From the NCBI RefSeq assembly GCF_018342065.1, contig NZ_JAFDOE010000003.1, forward strand, positions 558,001 to 622,000: DNA of 64,000 nucleotides, in the 5' to 3' direction. Made by a program: the position numbers and the translations under genes. A model generated the notes under the pieces. It was not told the DNA's origin. It did not search any database and was given only the letters and a program-made list of their open reading frames with translations. Numbering within the stretch: position 1 is the first letter of the stretch; each line of letters opens with the position of its first letter. Origin of the DNA: Citrobacter sp. FP75 (lineage in GTDB: Bacteria > Pseudomonadota > Gammaproteobacteria > Enterobacterales > Enterobacteriaceae). This document shows positions 53,128-62,362 of this stretch, piece after piece.

Positions 53128-53157
53128 AACCTAAACCACTTTAGTCACCGAAAGCAA
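53128..53157 (-). promoter_or_regulatory. his operon primary promoter
   Basis: On the minus strand: -35 TTGCTT, 18-base spacer, -10 TAGGTT. Both hexamers and the following TAAAAGACATC match the known hisLp1 region of E. coli and Salmonella. The hisL ATG is about 40 bases beyond the -10. Confidence 0.85.
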
Positions 53158-53262
53158 GGGCTTTTTTTGATCATTAATTCATTTCATATTGATACTATGA
53201 ATTGTCAGTCACCGTGGGCTGGCGTAGCCTTGGGTAATAGGCCAAAAGTCAGGAGAGAAGGC

Positions 53263-54087
53263 ATGAAAAAGGTCGCAATTGTCGGATTAGGTTGGTTAGG
53301 CATGCCGTTAGCCATGTCGCTTGCGGCGCGAGGCTGGCAGGTCACCGGCAGCAAAACCACGCTGGATGGGGTGGAAGCGGCCCGCATGAGCGGTATCGAA
53401 AGCTACTCGCTGCGCCTTGAACCTGAACTGGTGTGTGAGTCAGACGATCTCGATGCGCTGATGGATGCCGATGCACTGGTCATCACGTTGCCCGCCCGCC
53501 GAAGCGGACCGGGTGAAGATTTTTATCTGCAGGCGATGCAGGAGCTGGTTGACAGTGCGCTGGCATATCGTATCCCACGGATTATTTTTACCAGCTCGAC
53601 GTCAGTCTATGGTGATGTGCAGGGAACCGTGAAGGAGAGCTCGCCGCGCAATCCGGTTACGGCAAGCGGTCGCGTGCTGAAAGAGCTTGAGGACTGGCTG
53701 CACAACCTGCCGGGGACGTCGGTGGATATTGTGCGCCTGGCCGGCCTGGTTGGGCCGGGAAGACATCCTGGTCGTTTTTTCGCCGGTAAAACGGCACCGG
53801 ATGGGCAACATGGCGTCAATCTGGTGCATCTGGATGATGTGGTTTCTGCTATCTCTCTACTGTTGCAGGCACCGAAAGGGGGACACATCTATAATATATG
53901 TGCGCCTATGCATCCGGCGCGTAATGTGTTCTACCCTCAGATGGCTCGTTTGTTGGGGATGGAGCCGCCGGAATTCCGGGACGGTGTGGATAACGGTAAA
54001 GGTAAAGTCATTGACGGCAATCGAATTTGCAATGAACTTGGGTTTGAGTACCAGTATCCCGACCCGCTGGTGATGCCGATGGAGTGA
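53263..54087 (+). CDS. yeeZ: YeeZ, NAD(P)-binding SDR family protein
   Basis: 274 residues, E. coli length. Atypical short-chain/UDP-epimerase fold with VAIVGLGWLGMPLA for the nucleotide and SSTSVYGD in the middle; a YxxxK is not evident, so enzymatic activity is doubtful. Function unknown. ATG 53263 has AGGAG upstream and the conserved start MKKVAIVGLGWLG. It precedes yeeY on the same strand by 41 bases. Confidence 0.93.
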   Translation: MKKVAIVGLGWLGMPLAMSLAARGWQVTGSKTTLDGVEAARMSGIESYSLRLEPELVCESDDLDALMDADALVITLPARRSGPGEDFYLQAMQELVDSALAYRIPRIIFTSSTSVYGDVQGTVKESSPRNPVTASGRVLKELEDWLHNLPGTSVDIVRLAGLVGPGRHPGRFFAGKTAPDGQHGVNLVHLDDVVSAISLLLQAPKGGHIYNICAPMHPARNVFYPQMARLLGMEPPEFRDGVDNGKGKVIDGNRICNELGFEYQYPDPLVMPME

Positions 54088-54128
54088 CAGACCAGCAGCG
54101 TGCCGTCATATGCCGCCAGGGGGCGAGT

Positions 54129-55058
54129 ATGAAACCACTGCTGGACGTTCTGATTATCCTCGATGCACTAGAGAAAGAGGGAAGTTTCGCGGCGGCGTCG
54201 GCAAAATTGTTTAAGACGCCGTCAGCGCTAAGCTATACCGTTCATAAGCTGGAAAGCGATCTGAATATTCAATTGCTGGATCGCAGTGGGCATCGGGCGA
54301 AGTTCACCCGCACCGGTCAGATGCTGCTGGAAAAGGGGCGGGAGGTACTGCATACCGTCCGCGAACTCGAAAAGCAGGCCATCAAATTGCATGAGGGCTG
54401 GGAAAATCAGCTTGTTATTGGCGTGGATGACACCTTTCCCTTTTCACTGCTTGCCCCACTTATCGAATCCTTCTACCAACACCACAGCGTCACGCGGCTT
54501 AAGTTTATTAATGGCGTACTGGGCGGCTCCTGGGAGGCGCTCACCCAGGGGCGAGCCGATATTATCGTTGGGGCGATGCACGAACCGCCTTCGGCGAGCA
54601 ACTTTGGTTTTGCGCGTTTAGGTGACCTAGAGCAGGTCTTTGTGATTGCTCCGCATCATCCGCTGGCGCAGGAAGACGAGCCGTTGCAACGCCTTACGAT
54701 TAAACGGTTTCGCGCCATTGTGGTGGGTGACAGCACGCACCAGGCGAGTTTGTCTGGTTCTCAGTTGCTTGACGATCAGGATGCGATTACCGTTTTTGAT
54801 TTTAAAACCAAACTGGAGCTGCAAATTACTGGCCTTGGATGTGGATATTTACCGCGCTATCTGGCGCAGCGTTTTCTGGACAGCGGTGCCCTTATCGAGA
54901 AGAAAGTGGCCGCACAAATCATGTTTGAGCCGGTGTGGATTGGCTGGAATGAACAGACGTCCGGATTAGCCAGCGTCTGGTGGCGAGATCAGATTTTAGC
55001 AAATAGTGCTATCGCGGGTGTCTATGTAAAATCGGGTGTCGATAAATCAGACAGTTAG
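54129..55058 (+). CDS. yeeY: YeeY, LysR-type transcription regulator
   Basis: 309 residues. N-terminal winged helix-turn-helix (about 6-60), GSFAAASAKLFKTPSALSYTVHKLE, and a C-terminal effector-binding domain with NGVLGGSWEALTQGRADIIVGA. Its targets are unknown. ATG 54129 matches the E. coli start MKPLLDVL(I/M)ILDALEKEG; the frame is open back into yeeZ. Confidence 0.93.
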   Translation: MKPLLDVLIILDALEKEGSFAAASAKLFKTPSALSYTVHKLESDLNIQLLDRSGHRAKFTRTGQMLLEKGREVLHTVRELEKQAIKLHEGWENQLVIGVDDTFPFSLLAPLIESFYQHHSVTRLKFINGVLGGSWEALTQGRADIIVGAMHEPPSASNFGFARLGDLEQVFVIAPHHPLAQEDEPLQRLTIKRFRAIVVGDSTHQASLSGSQLLDDQDAITVFDFKTKLELQITGLGCGYLPRYLAQRFLDSGALIEKKVAAQIMFEPVWIGWNEQTSGLASVWWRDQILANSAIAGVYVKSGVDKSDS

Positions 55059-55145
55059 GAAAAAATATTTATTTTTGGCCGTCTCAATCTCTTGTTATTT
55101 CTCTTCAATTTAGTGCAAAATACGCCGCTTGCAAAAAATGACATT

Positions 55146-55179
55146 AACCGACGTTTTAATACGCGTCGGTTATTTTTTT
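55146..55179 (+). terminator. Intrinsic terminator between yeeY and plaP
   Basis: Stem AACCGACG / CGTCGGTT with a ten-base loop, then A and seven T residues. It most simply ends yeeY mRNA. A possible plaP promoter (TTGTTA, 18 bases, CAAAAT at about 55096-55125) would lie just before it, so an attenuator role cannot be excluded. Confidence 0.85.
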
Positions 55180-55326
55180 GCATCAAACCAATCATTCATA
55201 AAAGAGGCCGGGCTTCGTACCGGATAGATACTTACTAAAAACCGACAGTTGTTGTCGCTGAGGAATCCGTAAAAATGGGGCAATTTTTTGCTTACGCGAC
55301 GGCGTTCACCGTAAAGGGGAATGACC

Positions 55327-56688
55327 ATGTCGCATAACGTTACTCCAAACACCTCTCGCGTGGAATTACGTAAAACGCTTACGTTGGTTCCGGTTGTTAT
55401 GATGGGCCTTGCCTATATGCAGCCGATGACGCTGTTCGATACATTTGGTATCGTTTCGGGCTTGACCGATGGTCACGTCGCGACGGCTTATGCTTTTGCA
55501 TTGGTTGCAATTCTCTTTACTGCGTTGAGCTACGGTAAACTGGTTCGCCGTTTCCCGTCTGCTGGCTCGGCGTACACCTATGCTCAGAAATCCATTAGCC
55601 CGACCGTAGGCTTTATGGTGGGCTGGTCATCGCTGTTGGACTATCTGTTCATGCCGATGATCAACATCCTGTTGGCCAAAATCTACTTTGAAGCGCTGGT
55701 GCCGTCGGTTCCGTCGTGGATCTTTGTTGTCGCGCTGGTGGGCTTTATGACCATCTCTAATCTGCGCAGCATTAAGGCCGTAGCGAACTTCAATACCCTG
55801 ATCGTTATTTTGCAGATGGGTATTGTGGCGGTAATTGTTGGCCTGATTATTTACGGCATTATGCACGGCGAAGGCGCGGGTACGCTGACCAGCACTCGTC
55901 CGTTCTGGTCTGAAGGCGCGCACGTGGTGCCGATGATCACCGGTGCGACTATCCTGTGCTTCTCGTTCCTTGGTTTTGACGGTATCTCTTCTCTGTCGGA
56001 AGAGACCAAAGATGCAGAACGCGTGATCCCGAAGGCTATCTTCCTGACCGCGCTGATTGGCGGCCTGATCTTTATCGGTGCTTCCTACTTCCTGCAGCTG
56101 TATTTCCCGGATATCTCGCGCTTTAAAGATCCGGACGCGTCACAGCCTGAAATCATGCTGTACGTAGCGGGTAAAACCTTCCAGTGGGGCGTGCTGGTAT
56201 TCTCCAGTGTTACCGTACTGGCATCCGGTATGGCGGCACATGCGGGCGTTTCTCGTCTGATGTACGTGATGGGGCGTGATGGCGTATTCCCAAGCCGTTT
56301 CTTCGGCTATATTCACCCGAAATGGCGTACTCCGGCATGGAACGTGCTGCTGGTTGGCGCGATTGCGCTGCTGGCAATCAAATTTGACCTGGTGACGGCG
56401 ACTGCGCTGATCAACTTCGGTGCGCTGGTGGCGTTTACCTTCGTGAACCTGTCTGTGATTTCGCAGTTCTGGATCCGCGAAAAACGCAACAAGACGCTGA
56501 AAGACCACTTCAACTACCTGGTAATGCCAGTGTGCGGCGCACTGACCGTTGGCGCGCTGTGGGTTAACCTGGAAGAAAGCTCGATGGTTCTGGGTCTGAT
56601 CTGGGCGGGTATTGGTCTGGTTTACCTGGCTTGCGTGACCAAAAGCTTCCGCAACCCAGTACCGCAGTACGAAGATATCGCGCAGTAA
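55327..56688 (+). CDS. plaP: PlaP (YeeF), putrescine importer, APC family
   Basis: 453 residues, about twelve membrane helices. A proton-coupled amino acid/polyamine permease; E. coli PlaP imports putrescine at low affinity and signals surface motility. [22 protein letters not shown] and [23 protein letters not shown] fit the APC core. GGGGA at 55316-55320 favours the second ATG (55327), which also is the E. coli start [11 protein letters not shown]. Confidence 0.96.
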   Translation: MSHNVTPNTSRVELRKTLTLVPVVMMGLAYMQPMTLFDTFGIVSGLTDGHVATAYAFALVAILFTALSYGKLVRRFPSAGSAYTYAQKSISPTVGFMVGWSSLLDYLFMPMINILLAKIYFEALVPSVPSWIFVVALVGFMTISNLRSIKAVANFNTLIVILQMGIVAVIVGLIIYGIMHGEGAGTLTSTRPFWSEGAHVVPMITGATILCFSFLGFDGISSLSEETKDAERVIPKAIFLTALIGGLIFIGASYFLQLYFPDISRFKDPDASQPEIMLYVAGKTFQWGVLVFSSVTVLASGMAAHAGVSRLMYVMGRDGVFPSRFFGYIHPKWRTPAWNVLLVGAIALLAIKFDLVTATALINFGALVAFTFVNLSVISQFWIREKRNKTLKDHFNYLVMPVCGALTVGALWVNLEESSMVLGLIWAGIGLVYLACVTKSFRNPVPQYEDIAQ

Positions 56689-56703
56689 AAAGTATTAAGC
56701 ACA

Positions 56704-56740
56704 AAAAACCGGAGACGTGTAGAGTGTCTCCGGTTTTTTT
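56704..56740. terminator. Bidirectional terminator between plaP and sbcB
   Basis: Arms AAAACCGGAGAC / GTCTCCGGTTTT, nine-base loop, then T-tract on plus and A-tract upstream; suits both converging genes. Confidence 0.93.
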
Positions 56741-56751
56741 ATGCCTGTGCG

Positions 56752-58176
56752 TTACACAATCTCTTCTGCGTATTGCCAGAGTGATTTCAGTAACGCCAGC
56801 TTCTCTTTGTTATCCGCATACTGCTGACTCAGCATCTGCAATTCATTGGCATAGCTTTGTAAAAATTCTGCAGTGAACACCTGACGGCGATGGTCCAGCC
56901 AGCGCTGCTGTTCGGTCTCATCCAGCGATCCGGGGAAGTTACGCGCACGGTAATTAAACAGCAGCTTTTCAATACGCTTATCGACAAAGGTGATATCCAG
57001 TGCTGGTAAATTACGTGGGTCGGTTTCCAGAACGATTTTCATTGCGGCGCGGTCAGCATCGCTGAAAAAACCGTCATACAACTGAGCATCAACGTTGTCT
57101 GATGGCGCAAAAGGTTCCGCTTCAGCAAATATGGCCACCACTTTATCGCGAACCTGTGGGTTTTCGCGCAGGATTTTAAGATTATCCAGACAATGCTGGC
57201 GGTTAATCCCCAGCCGGTCGGCATCTTCCGGGCGTAGCGTGTTGGCCTGCGCCAGGACCGGACATTTGTTGATGTGCACCAGTTTCACCGGTATCGCTAC
57301 GTTATCGCCCAGGTCGGCTTTAGCCGTGTAAAGACGTTCACGCAGAGTGTCGCTGTCCAGCTCAAGTAGAGGGGAGATATCACCGGCTAAATCAACCATG
57401 ATGACCGCATTGCGATTGTCCGGGTGCCAGGCGAGCGGAGCAACCCAACTGGTATTGCCGCGCCATGCGCCGAACATGCCGGAGACATGCACAAGGGGTT
57501 TCATTTGTGGGACGTCGATCAGGGCGGCCAGTTTATGTTTGTTTCTATGGCTATAGAGATAGTCAAACAGGCGAGGCTGACGTGACTTGACCAGTTGCGC
57601 CATCGCAATGGTGGCGTACACATCGGCCATAGCATCGTGGGCGTTAGCGTGTTCAATGCCGTTGGCTTTGGTCAAATGCTCAAGACGAAAACTGGGTAAC
57701 CCGTCGTCGTTTTCTGGCCAGTTAATGCCTTCCGGGCGCAGGGCATAACAGGCGCGCATAACATCCAGTAAATCCCAACGTGAATTATCGTGCTGCCAGC
57801 TCCAGGCGTAGGGATCGTAAAAATTGCGGTACAGGATATTGCGCGTCACTTCGTCGTCGAAGCGTACGTTGTTATAGCCCACAATACAGGTTTTGGGCAC
57901 GGTAAACAGTGAGTGAATGCGGGCAGCAAACGTCGCTTCGTTCTCTCCTTTTTCACGCGCTTCCTGCGGCGTAATACCGGTGATGAGAACCGCTTCAGGA
58001 TGCGGAAGATAGTCGTCCGCAGGCTTACAATAAAAGACCTCCGGGTCACCAATAATGTTGAACTCGTTATCCGTGCGAATGGCTGCAAATTGCGCGGGTC
58101 TGTCCAGCGCCGGATGGGTACCAAAGGTTTCGTAATCGTGGAAGAGAAACGTAGGGTGCTGCTTACCGTCATTCAT
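56752..58176 (-). CDS. sbcB: SbcB, exodeoxyribonuclease I
   Basis: 474 residues (475 in E. coli). A processive 3'-5' single-strand DNA exonuclease; DEDDh active site with Asp14 and Glu16 in FLFHDYETFGTHP, then NNVRFDDEVTR and NAHDAMADVYATI with the catalytic His-x4-Asp. SH3-like and C-terminal domains follow to residue 474. It is the suppressor of recBC mutations and acts in mismatch repair and recombination. Converges with plaP. Confidence 0.98.
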   Translation of the reverse strand: MNDGKQHPTFLFHDYETFGTHPALDRPAQFAAIRTDNEFNIIGDPEVFYCKPADDYLPHPEAVLITGITPQEAREKGENEATFAARIHSLFTVPKTCIVGYNNVRFDDEVTRNILYRNFYDPYAWSWQHDNSRWDLLDVMRACYALRPEGINWPENDDGLPSFRLEHLTKANGIEHANAHDAMADVYATIAMAQLVKSRQPRLFDYLYSHRNKHKLAALIDVPQMKPLVHVSGMFGAWRGNTSWVAPLAWHPDNRNAVIMVDLAGDISPLLELDSDTLRERLYTAKADLGDNVAIPVKLVHINKCPVLAQANTLRPEDADRLGINRQHCLDNLKILRENPQVRDKVVAIFAEAEPFAPSDNVDAQLYDGFFSDADRAAMKIVLETDPRNLPALDITFVDKRIEKLLFNYRARNFPGSLDETEQQRWLDHRRQVFTAEFLQSYANELQMLSQQYADNKEKLALLKSLWQYAEEIV

Positions 58177-58195
58177 TGTTCAGTTATGTCCGGGA

Positions 58196-58459
58196 TCAAT
58201 TTAGCGCTTTCCTAAGAATACCAAAAATGAGCGAGGTAATCAGCAAAGCGATTATCAGTTCGGGAAGTATGGCCGCAATAAAATTGAGATAATCGATGTT
58301 TATATATATTTTTTTAATTAATTGAGCGCTCTTAACCCTATTTATTAGAGTAAATTCTCCAAAAAATAATTCGCTTATAATAAGTTGACTGAGAACCATT
58401 ATTGTTATTTTTACGGTTAATTGTTGAGTTTTGGAAGTTTTAAAAGTCTTTGTAAACAA
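58196..58459 (-). CDS. Doubtful small membrane protein upstream of sbcB
   Basis: An AT-rich frame of up to 87 codons with two likely membrane helices (about residues 17-34 and 58-82: LNFIAAILPELIIALLITSLIFGIL). The only long start is TTG at 58459; ATG at 58399 would give 67 residues. Neither has a Shine-Dalgarno sequence. It ends 19 bases before the sbcB start on the same strand. I do not recognise it; the two hydrophobic segments make it worth keeping, but AT-rich spacer DNA can give this by chance. Confidence 0.3.
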   Translation of the reverse strand: MFTKTFKTSKTQQLTVKITIMVLSQLIISELFFGEFTLINRVKSAQLIKKIYINIDYLNFIAAILPELIIALLITSLIFGILRKALN

Positions 58460-58503
58460 TAGGTTCTGAATTGTCAGGTTGCGCTTATCTCATTGTAAGG
58501 AAA

Positions 58504-58545
58504 TGTGAGTGAGGTTAAAAATTAATAATATAAACTCCATATAAT
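58504..58545 (+). promoter_or_regulatory. Candidate phsA promoter with CRP half-site
   Basis: TATAAT at 58540-58545, with TGTGA at 58504-58508 preceded by AAA as in a good CRP half-site; the second half (TTAAA) is poor. The spacing places the site centre about 41 bases before the likely start, the class II CRP position. phs in Salmonella is reported to be anaerobic and catabolite-sensitive. No FNR-like TTGAT-N4-ATCAA is seen. Confidence 0.35.
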
Positions 58546-58575
58546 AATTGGATATATCTAATAACAGGAGGTTAT

Positions 58576-60849
58576 ATGAGCATTAGTCGGCGTAACTTTT
58601 TACGCGGTGTGGGCATTGGCTGCTCCGCTTGCGCAATAGGGACTTTTCCACCTGGGGCACTGGCGCGCAATTTGCCAGAGAGCATCAAAGGGAAAACTAC
58701 ACTCACGCCAAGTTTGTGCGAAATGTGTTCATTTCGCTGCCCCATTCAGGCTCAGGTCATTAATAATAAAACCGTTTTCATTCAGGGGAATCCCAATGCA
58801 CCGCAGCAAGGAACCCGGGTCTGTGCCCGTGGGGGCAGCGGTGTGAGCCTGGTTAACGACCTGCACCGTATTGTTAAACCGATGAAGCGCACCGGTCCGC
58901 GTGGCAGTGGAGAATGGCAGGTTATTAGCTGGCAACAAGCCTATCAAGAAATTGCCAAAAAAATGGGCGCCATAAAAACGCAATATGGTCCTCAGGGTGT
59001 CGTCTTCTCCTCTAAATCAGGCTCGCTTTCCGGCCATTTATTTCACCTCGCGACGGCCTTTGGTTCGCCGAATACCTTTACCCACGCTTCGACCTGTCCC
59101 GCCGGGAAATCCATTGCTGCGAAAGTGATGATGGGCGGCGATCTGGCTATGGACATCGCCAATACCCGCTATATGGTCTCTTTTGGCCATAATCTCTATG
59201 AAGGCATTGAGGTCGCCGACACGCACGAGCTGATGACCGCGCAGGAGAGGGGCGCGAAGATGGTTAGCTTCGACCCGCGTTTATCCGTATTTTCCAGTAA
59301 AGCGGATGAATGGCATGCAATAAGGCCTGGCGGTGACTTACCGGTACTGATGGCGATGTGTCACGTCATGATTAAAGAAAACCTGTATGACGCGCAGTTC
59401 GTTGAACGTTACACCACGGGATTTGAACAGCTGGCAGAGGCTGTACAACAGGCAACGCCTGAATGGGCGGAAAAGCTGGCTGATGTTCCCGCTGAGGTGA
59501 TTACCCGGGTTACCCGGGAAATGGCGGCCAGTGCGCCTCGCGCCATCGTCAGTCCAGGGCACCGCGCGACGTTTTCTCAGGAAGAGATCGACATGCGGCG
59601 TACTATCTTCACCCTCAATGTGCTGCTGGGCAATATTGAACGTGAAGGCGGCATGTACCAGAAAAAAGCGGCGGCAACCTACAACAAACTGGCCGGAGAA
59701 AAGGTTGCTCCGGTGCTGGCAAAACCGGATGTAAAATTGCCGAAGCCAACCGCGCAGCGTATTGATCTGGTTGCTCCGCAGTTTAAGTACATCGCCGCGG
59801 GCGGTGGTGTTGTTCAGAGTATCATTGATGCCGTGTTAAAGCAGACACCCTACCCGGTGAAGGGATGGATCATGTCCCGGCATAATCCTTTCCAGACCGT
59901 GACCTGCCGGCCCGATCTGGTCAAAACGGTTGAACAACTGGATCTGGTGGTCAGCTGCGACGTCTATTTAAGCGAAAGCGCGGCCTATGCCGACTATCTC
60001 TTACCGGAATGCACTTATCTTGAGCGTGATGAAGAAGTCTCTGATATGTCAGGGCTAAATCCGGCTTATGCATTGCGCCAACAGGTGGTCGAGCCAATTG
60101 GTGATGCGCGTCCGAGCTGGCAAATCTGGAAAGAGCTGGGTGAGCAGTTGGGCCTCGGGCAATTCTACCCATGGCAGGATATGCAGACGCGTCAGCTGTA
60201 CCAGCTTAATGGCGATCACGCCCTATCCGCAGAATTGCGTCAGAAAGGGTATCGTGAGTGGGGCGTTCCGCTGCTGCTGCGCGAACCTGAAGCTGTGCGT
60301 CAGTTTGTTGAGCGCTACCCTGGCGCGGTGGCGGTGGACAGCGACGGTACCTACGGCGAGCAGCTGAGATTCAAATCCCCGTCAGGCAAAATCGAACTGT
60401 ACTCCGCAGAACTGGAATCCTTGCTCCCCGGCTACGGTATTCCACGCGCCCGCAATTTTGCCCTGAAGGAGGACAATGAACTCTATTTCATCCAGGGCAA
60501 GGTGGCGGTTCACACCAACGGTGCGACGCAATATGTGCCGTTACTCAGTGAACTGATGTGGGACAACGCGGTGTGGATCCACCCGACAACAGCGCGTGAA
60601 AAAGGGATAAAAAGCGGCGACGACATCTGGCTGGAAAACGCCACCGGTAAAGAAAAAGGCAAGGCGCTGGTCACCGCCGGTATTCGGCCCGATACGCTGT
60701 TCGTCTATATGGGATTTGGCGCCAAGGCTGGCGCGAAAACGGCCGCGACAACGCACGGTATTCACTGCGGCAATTTACTCCCGCATGTGACCAGTCCGGT
60801 TTCCGGCACGGTGGTCCACACCGCTGGCGTTACGCTGAGTCGGGCATGA
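58576..60849 (+). CDS. phsA: PhsA, thiosulfate reductase molybdopterin subunit
   Basis: 757 residues (758 in Salmonella). Catalytic subunit of anaerobic thiosulfate reductase; it yields sulfide and sulfite, and is periplasmic. Twin-arginine signal SRRNFLRG at the N terminus ending near ALA (residue 30); one [4Fe-4S] site from Cys48, Cys51, Cys55 and Cys83; Mo ligand Cys174 in STCPAGKS, as in the PsrA/PhsA family. C-terminal cofactor-binding domain from about 630. AGGAGG lies six bases before the ATG. Stop overlaps an ATG of phsB; phsABC looks like one operon. Confidence 0.96.
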   Translation: MSISRRNFLRGVGIGCSACAIGTFPPGALARNLPESIKGKTTLTPSLCEMCSFRCPIQAQVINNKTVFIQGNPNAPQQGTRVCARGGSGVSLVNDLHRIVKPMKRTGPRGSGEWQVISWQQAYQEIAKKMGAIKTQYGPQGVVFSSKSGSLSGHLFHLATAFGSPNTFTHASTCPAGKSIAAKVMMGGDLAMDIANTRYMVSFGHNLYEGIEVADTHELMTAQERGAKMVSFDPRLSVFSSKADEWHAIRPGGDLPVLMAMCHVMIKENLYDAQFVERYTTGFEQLAEAVQQATPEWAEKLADVPAEVITRVTREMAASAPRAIVSPGHRATFSQEEIDMRRTIFTLNVLLGNIEREGGMYQKKAAATYNKLAGEKVAPVLAKPDVKLPKPTAQRIDLVAPQFKYIAAGGGVVQSIIDAVLKQTPYPVKGWIMSRHNPFQTVTCRPDLVKTVEQLDLVVSCDVYLSESAAYADYLLPECTYLERDEEVSDMSGLNPAYALRQQVVEPIGDARPSWQIWKELGEQLGLGQFYPWQDMQTRQLYQLNGDHALSAELRQKGYREWGVPLLLREPEAVRQFVERYPGAVAVDSDGTYGEQLRFKSPSGKIELYSAELESLLPGYGIPRARNFALKEDNELYFIQGKVAVHTNGATQYVPLLSELMWDNAVWIHPTTAREKGIKSGDDIWLENATGKEKGKALVTAGIRPDTLFVYMGFGAKAGAKTAATTHGIHCGNLLPHVTSPVSGTVVHTAGVTLSRA

Positions 60850-60863
60850 ACAAGGAGAACATC

Positions 60864-61442
60864 ATGAATCAATCCACTAACCCCTATGTCATGCTGCATG
60901 ACGAAAAACGCTGTATTGGCTGTCAGGCCTGTACGGTTGCCTGCAAGGTACTGAACGATGTGCCTGAAGGATATAGCCGCCTGCAGGTGCAGATCCGCAC
61001 CCCGGACAGTGAATCCGACGCCCTGTCGCACTTTCAGTTTGTGCGTGTCTCCTGTCAACACTGCGAAGATGCGCCCTGTGTGAGCGTTTGTCCGACCGGC
61101 GCCTCCTTCCGTGACGAAAATGGCATTGTACAGGTGGACAAATCGCGCTGTATTGGCTGCGACTATTGTGTTGCCGCCTGTCCGTTCCATGTTCGTTATC
61201 TGAATCCGCAAACGGGTATTGCTGACAAATGCAATTTTTGTGCGGATACCCGCCTCGATGCCGGGCAATCACCTGCCTGTGTTTCCGTTTGTCCTACCGA
61301 TGCGCTGAAATTTGGTCGTCGCGATGACCCGGAAATTCAGCACTGGATAAGTCAAAAAGAGGTTTATCGCCAGCAGGATACGCGTAGCGGTGCGGTGAGC
61401 CTTTATCGGCGTAAAGAGATTCATCAGGAGGGGAAAGTATGA
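60864..61442 (+). CDS. phsB: PhsB, thiosulfate reductase iron-sulfur subunit
   Basis: 192 residues, as in Salmonella. A DMSO-reductase-type electron transfer protein with four cysteine groups for [4Fe-4S] clusters: C17-C20-C23-C27, [30 protein letters not shown] and CNFCADTR...CVSVCPTDA. It passes electrons from PhsC to PhsA. ATG 60864 with AAGGAG six bases before it is used; ATG 60846 overlapping the phsA stop would add six residues and has no ribosome site. Confidence 0.95.
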   Translation: MNQSTNPYVMLHDEKRCIGCQACTVACKVLNDVPEGYSRLQVQIRTPDSESDALSHFQFVRVSCQHCEDAPCVSVCPTGASFRDENGIVQVDKSRCIGCDYCVAACPFHVRYLNPQTGIADKCNFCADTRLDAGQSPACVSVCPTDALKFGRRDDPEIQHWISQKEVYRQQDTRSGAVSLYRRKEIHQEGKV

Positions 61443-62206
61443 ATTCTATCTGGGGAGCAGAACTTAACTATGCGCCGGATTACTGGCCGCTGTGGCTCAT
61501 TTACGCAGGTGTGGTCATCCTGCTGATGATTGTTGGTTTGGTAGCGCATGCGCTGCTGCGCCGGATGCTGGCACCCAAAACGGCAACCGGTGAAGAACAT
61601 CGTGACTATCTCTACTCGTTGGCGGTTCGTCGCTGGCACTGGGGAAATGCACTGCTGTTTATTCTGCTGTTGTTGAGCGGCTTGTTTGGTCACTTTTCTG
61701 TTGGACCCGTGGCGCTCATGGTGCAGGTACACACCTGGTGTGGCTTTGCATTGCTGGCCTTCTGGATTGGCTTTGTGCTGATAAACGCCGCCAGCGGCAA
61801 CGGCTGCCACTATCGGGTGAAATTTAGCGGGCTGATTTCGCGCTGTCTTCAGCAGACACGTTTTTATCTGTATGGGATCATGAAAGGGGAAGCGCATCCT
61901 TTCGCCGCGACGGCGGAGAGTAAATTTAACCCTCTGCAACAGTTGGCCTATCTGGCCATCATGTACGCGCTGGTACCGCTATTGATCATCACCGGTTTGC
62001 TCTGTCTTTACCCGCAAGTGGTAGGGGCTGGGCCGGTAATACTGGTGCTGCATATGGTGTTGGCGGTTGTCGGCATCCTGTTTATTTGTGCCCATATTTA
62101 CCTGTGCACGCTGGGCGACACGCCGGGGCAAATTTTCCGCAGCATGATTGATGGTTATCACCGGCATTGTAGCCGTCACGCAGACGTATCACCACGGAAA
62201 GGGTAA
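61439..62206 (+). CDS. phsC: PhsC, thiosulfate reductase cytochrome b subunit
   Basis: 255 residues with about five membrane helices. Cytochrome b anchor: candidate heme His residues lie in [27 protein letters not shown] and CAHIYLC. It takes electrons from menaquinol and hands them to PhsB. ATG 61439 overlaps the phsB stop (ATGA). Confidence 0.94.
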   Translation: MNSIWGAELNYAPDYWPLWLIYAGVVILLMIVGLVAHALLRRMLAPKTATGEEHRDYLYSLAVRRWHWGNALLFILLLLSGLFGHFSVGPVALMVQVHTWCGFALLAFWIGFVLINAASGNGCHYRVKFSGLISRCLQQTRFYLYGIMKGEAHPFAATAESKFNPLQQLAYLAIMYALVPLLIITGLLCLYPQVVGAGPVILVLHMVLAVVGILFICAHIYLCTLGDTPGQIFRSMIDGYHRHCSRHADVSPRKG

Positions 62207-62242
62207 TGTAGTGGGGATTTCTCACTATCCGTTTATCTGATA

Positions 62243-62292
62243 CTTGCATTCCATTGCAAGAAAATGGTCCTTAAGTCACATTTTCTTGCAAT
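62243..62292. repeat. Overlapping inverted repeats between phsC and dacD
   Basis: A perfect 14-bp inverted repeat, ATTGCAAGAAAATG (62253-62266) and CATTTTCTTGCAAT (62279-62292), separated by 12 bases. A further CTTGCA at 62243-62248 is also complementary to TGCAAG at 62255-62260, so two hairpins exclude each other. No T-tract follows. It lies 36 bases after the phsC stop and 70 bases before the dacD start. Confidence 0.85.
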
Positions 62293-62362
62293 TTATCCCT
62301 GTTTGTTCGTCAGAATTTCCGTAAAAAGAACGGCCATTTCTTCAATTTCTAAGGATATTCTG

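Noticed and set aside
55146-55246. AACCGAC repeat as an antiterminator for the stem at 55146-55179
   Set aside because: The alternative partner lies downstream of the terminator, so it is not yet transcribed when the terminator acts.
58460-58575. FNR site upstream of phsA
   Set aside because: No TTGAT-N4-ATCAA-like sequence was found, although anaerobic control is expected for phs.
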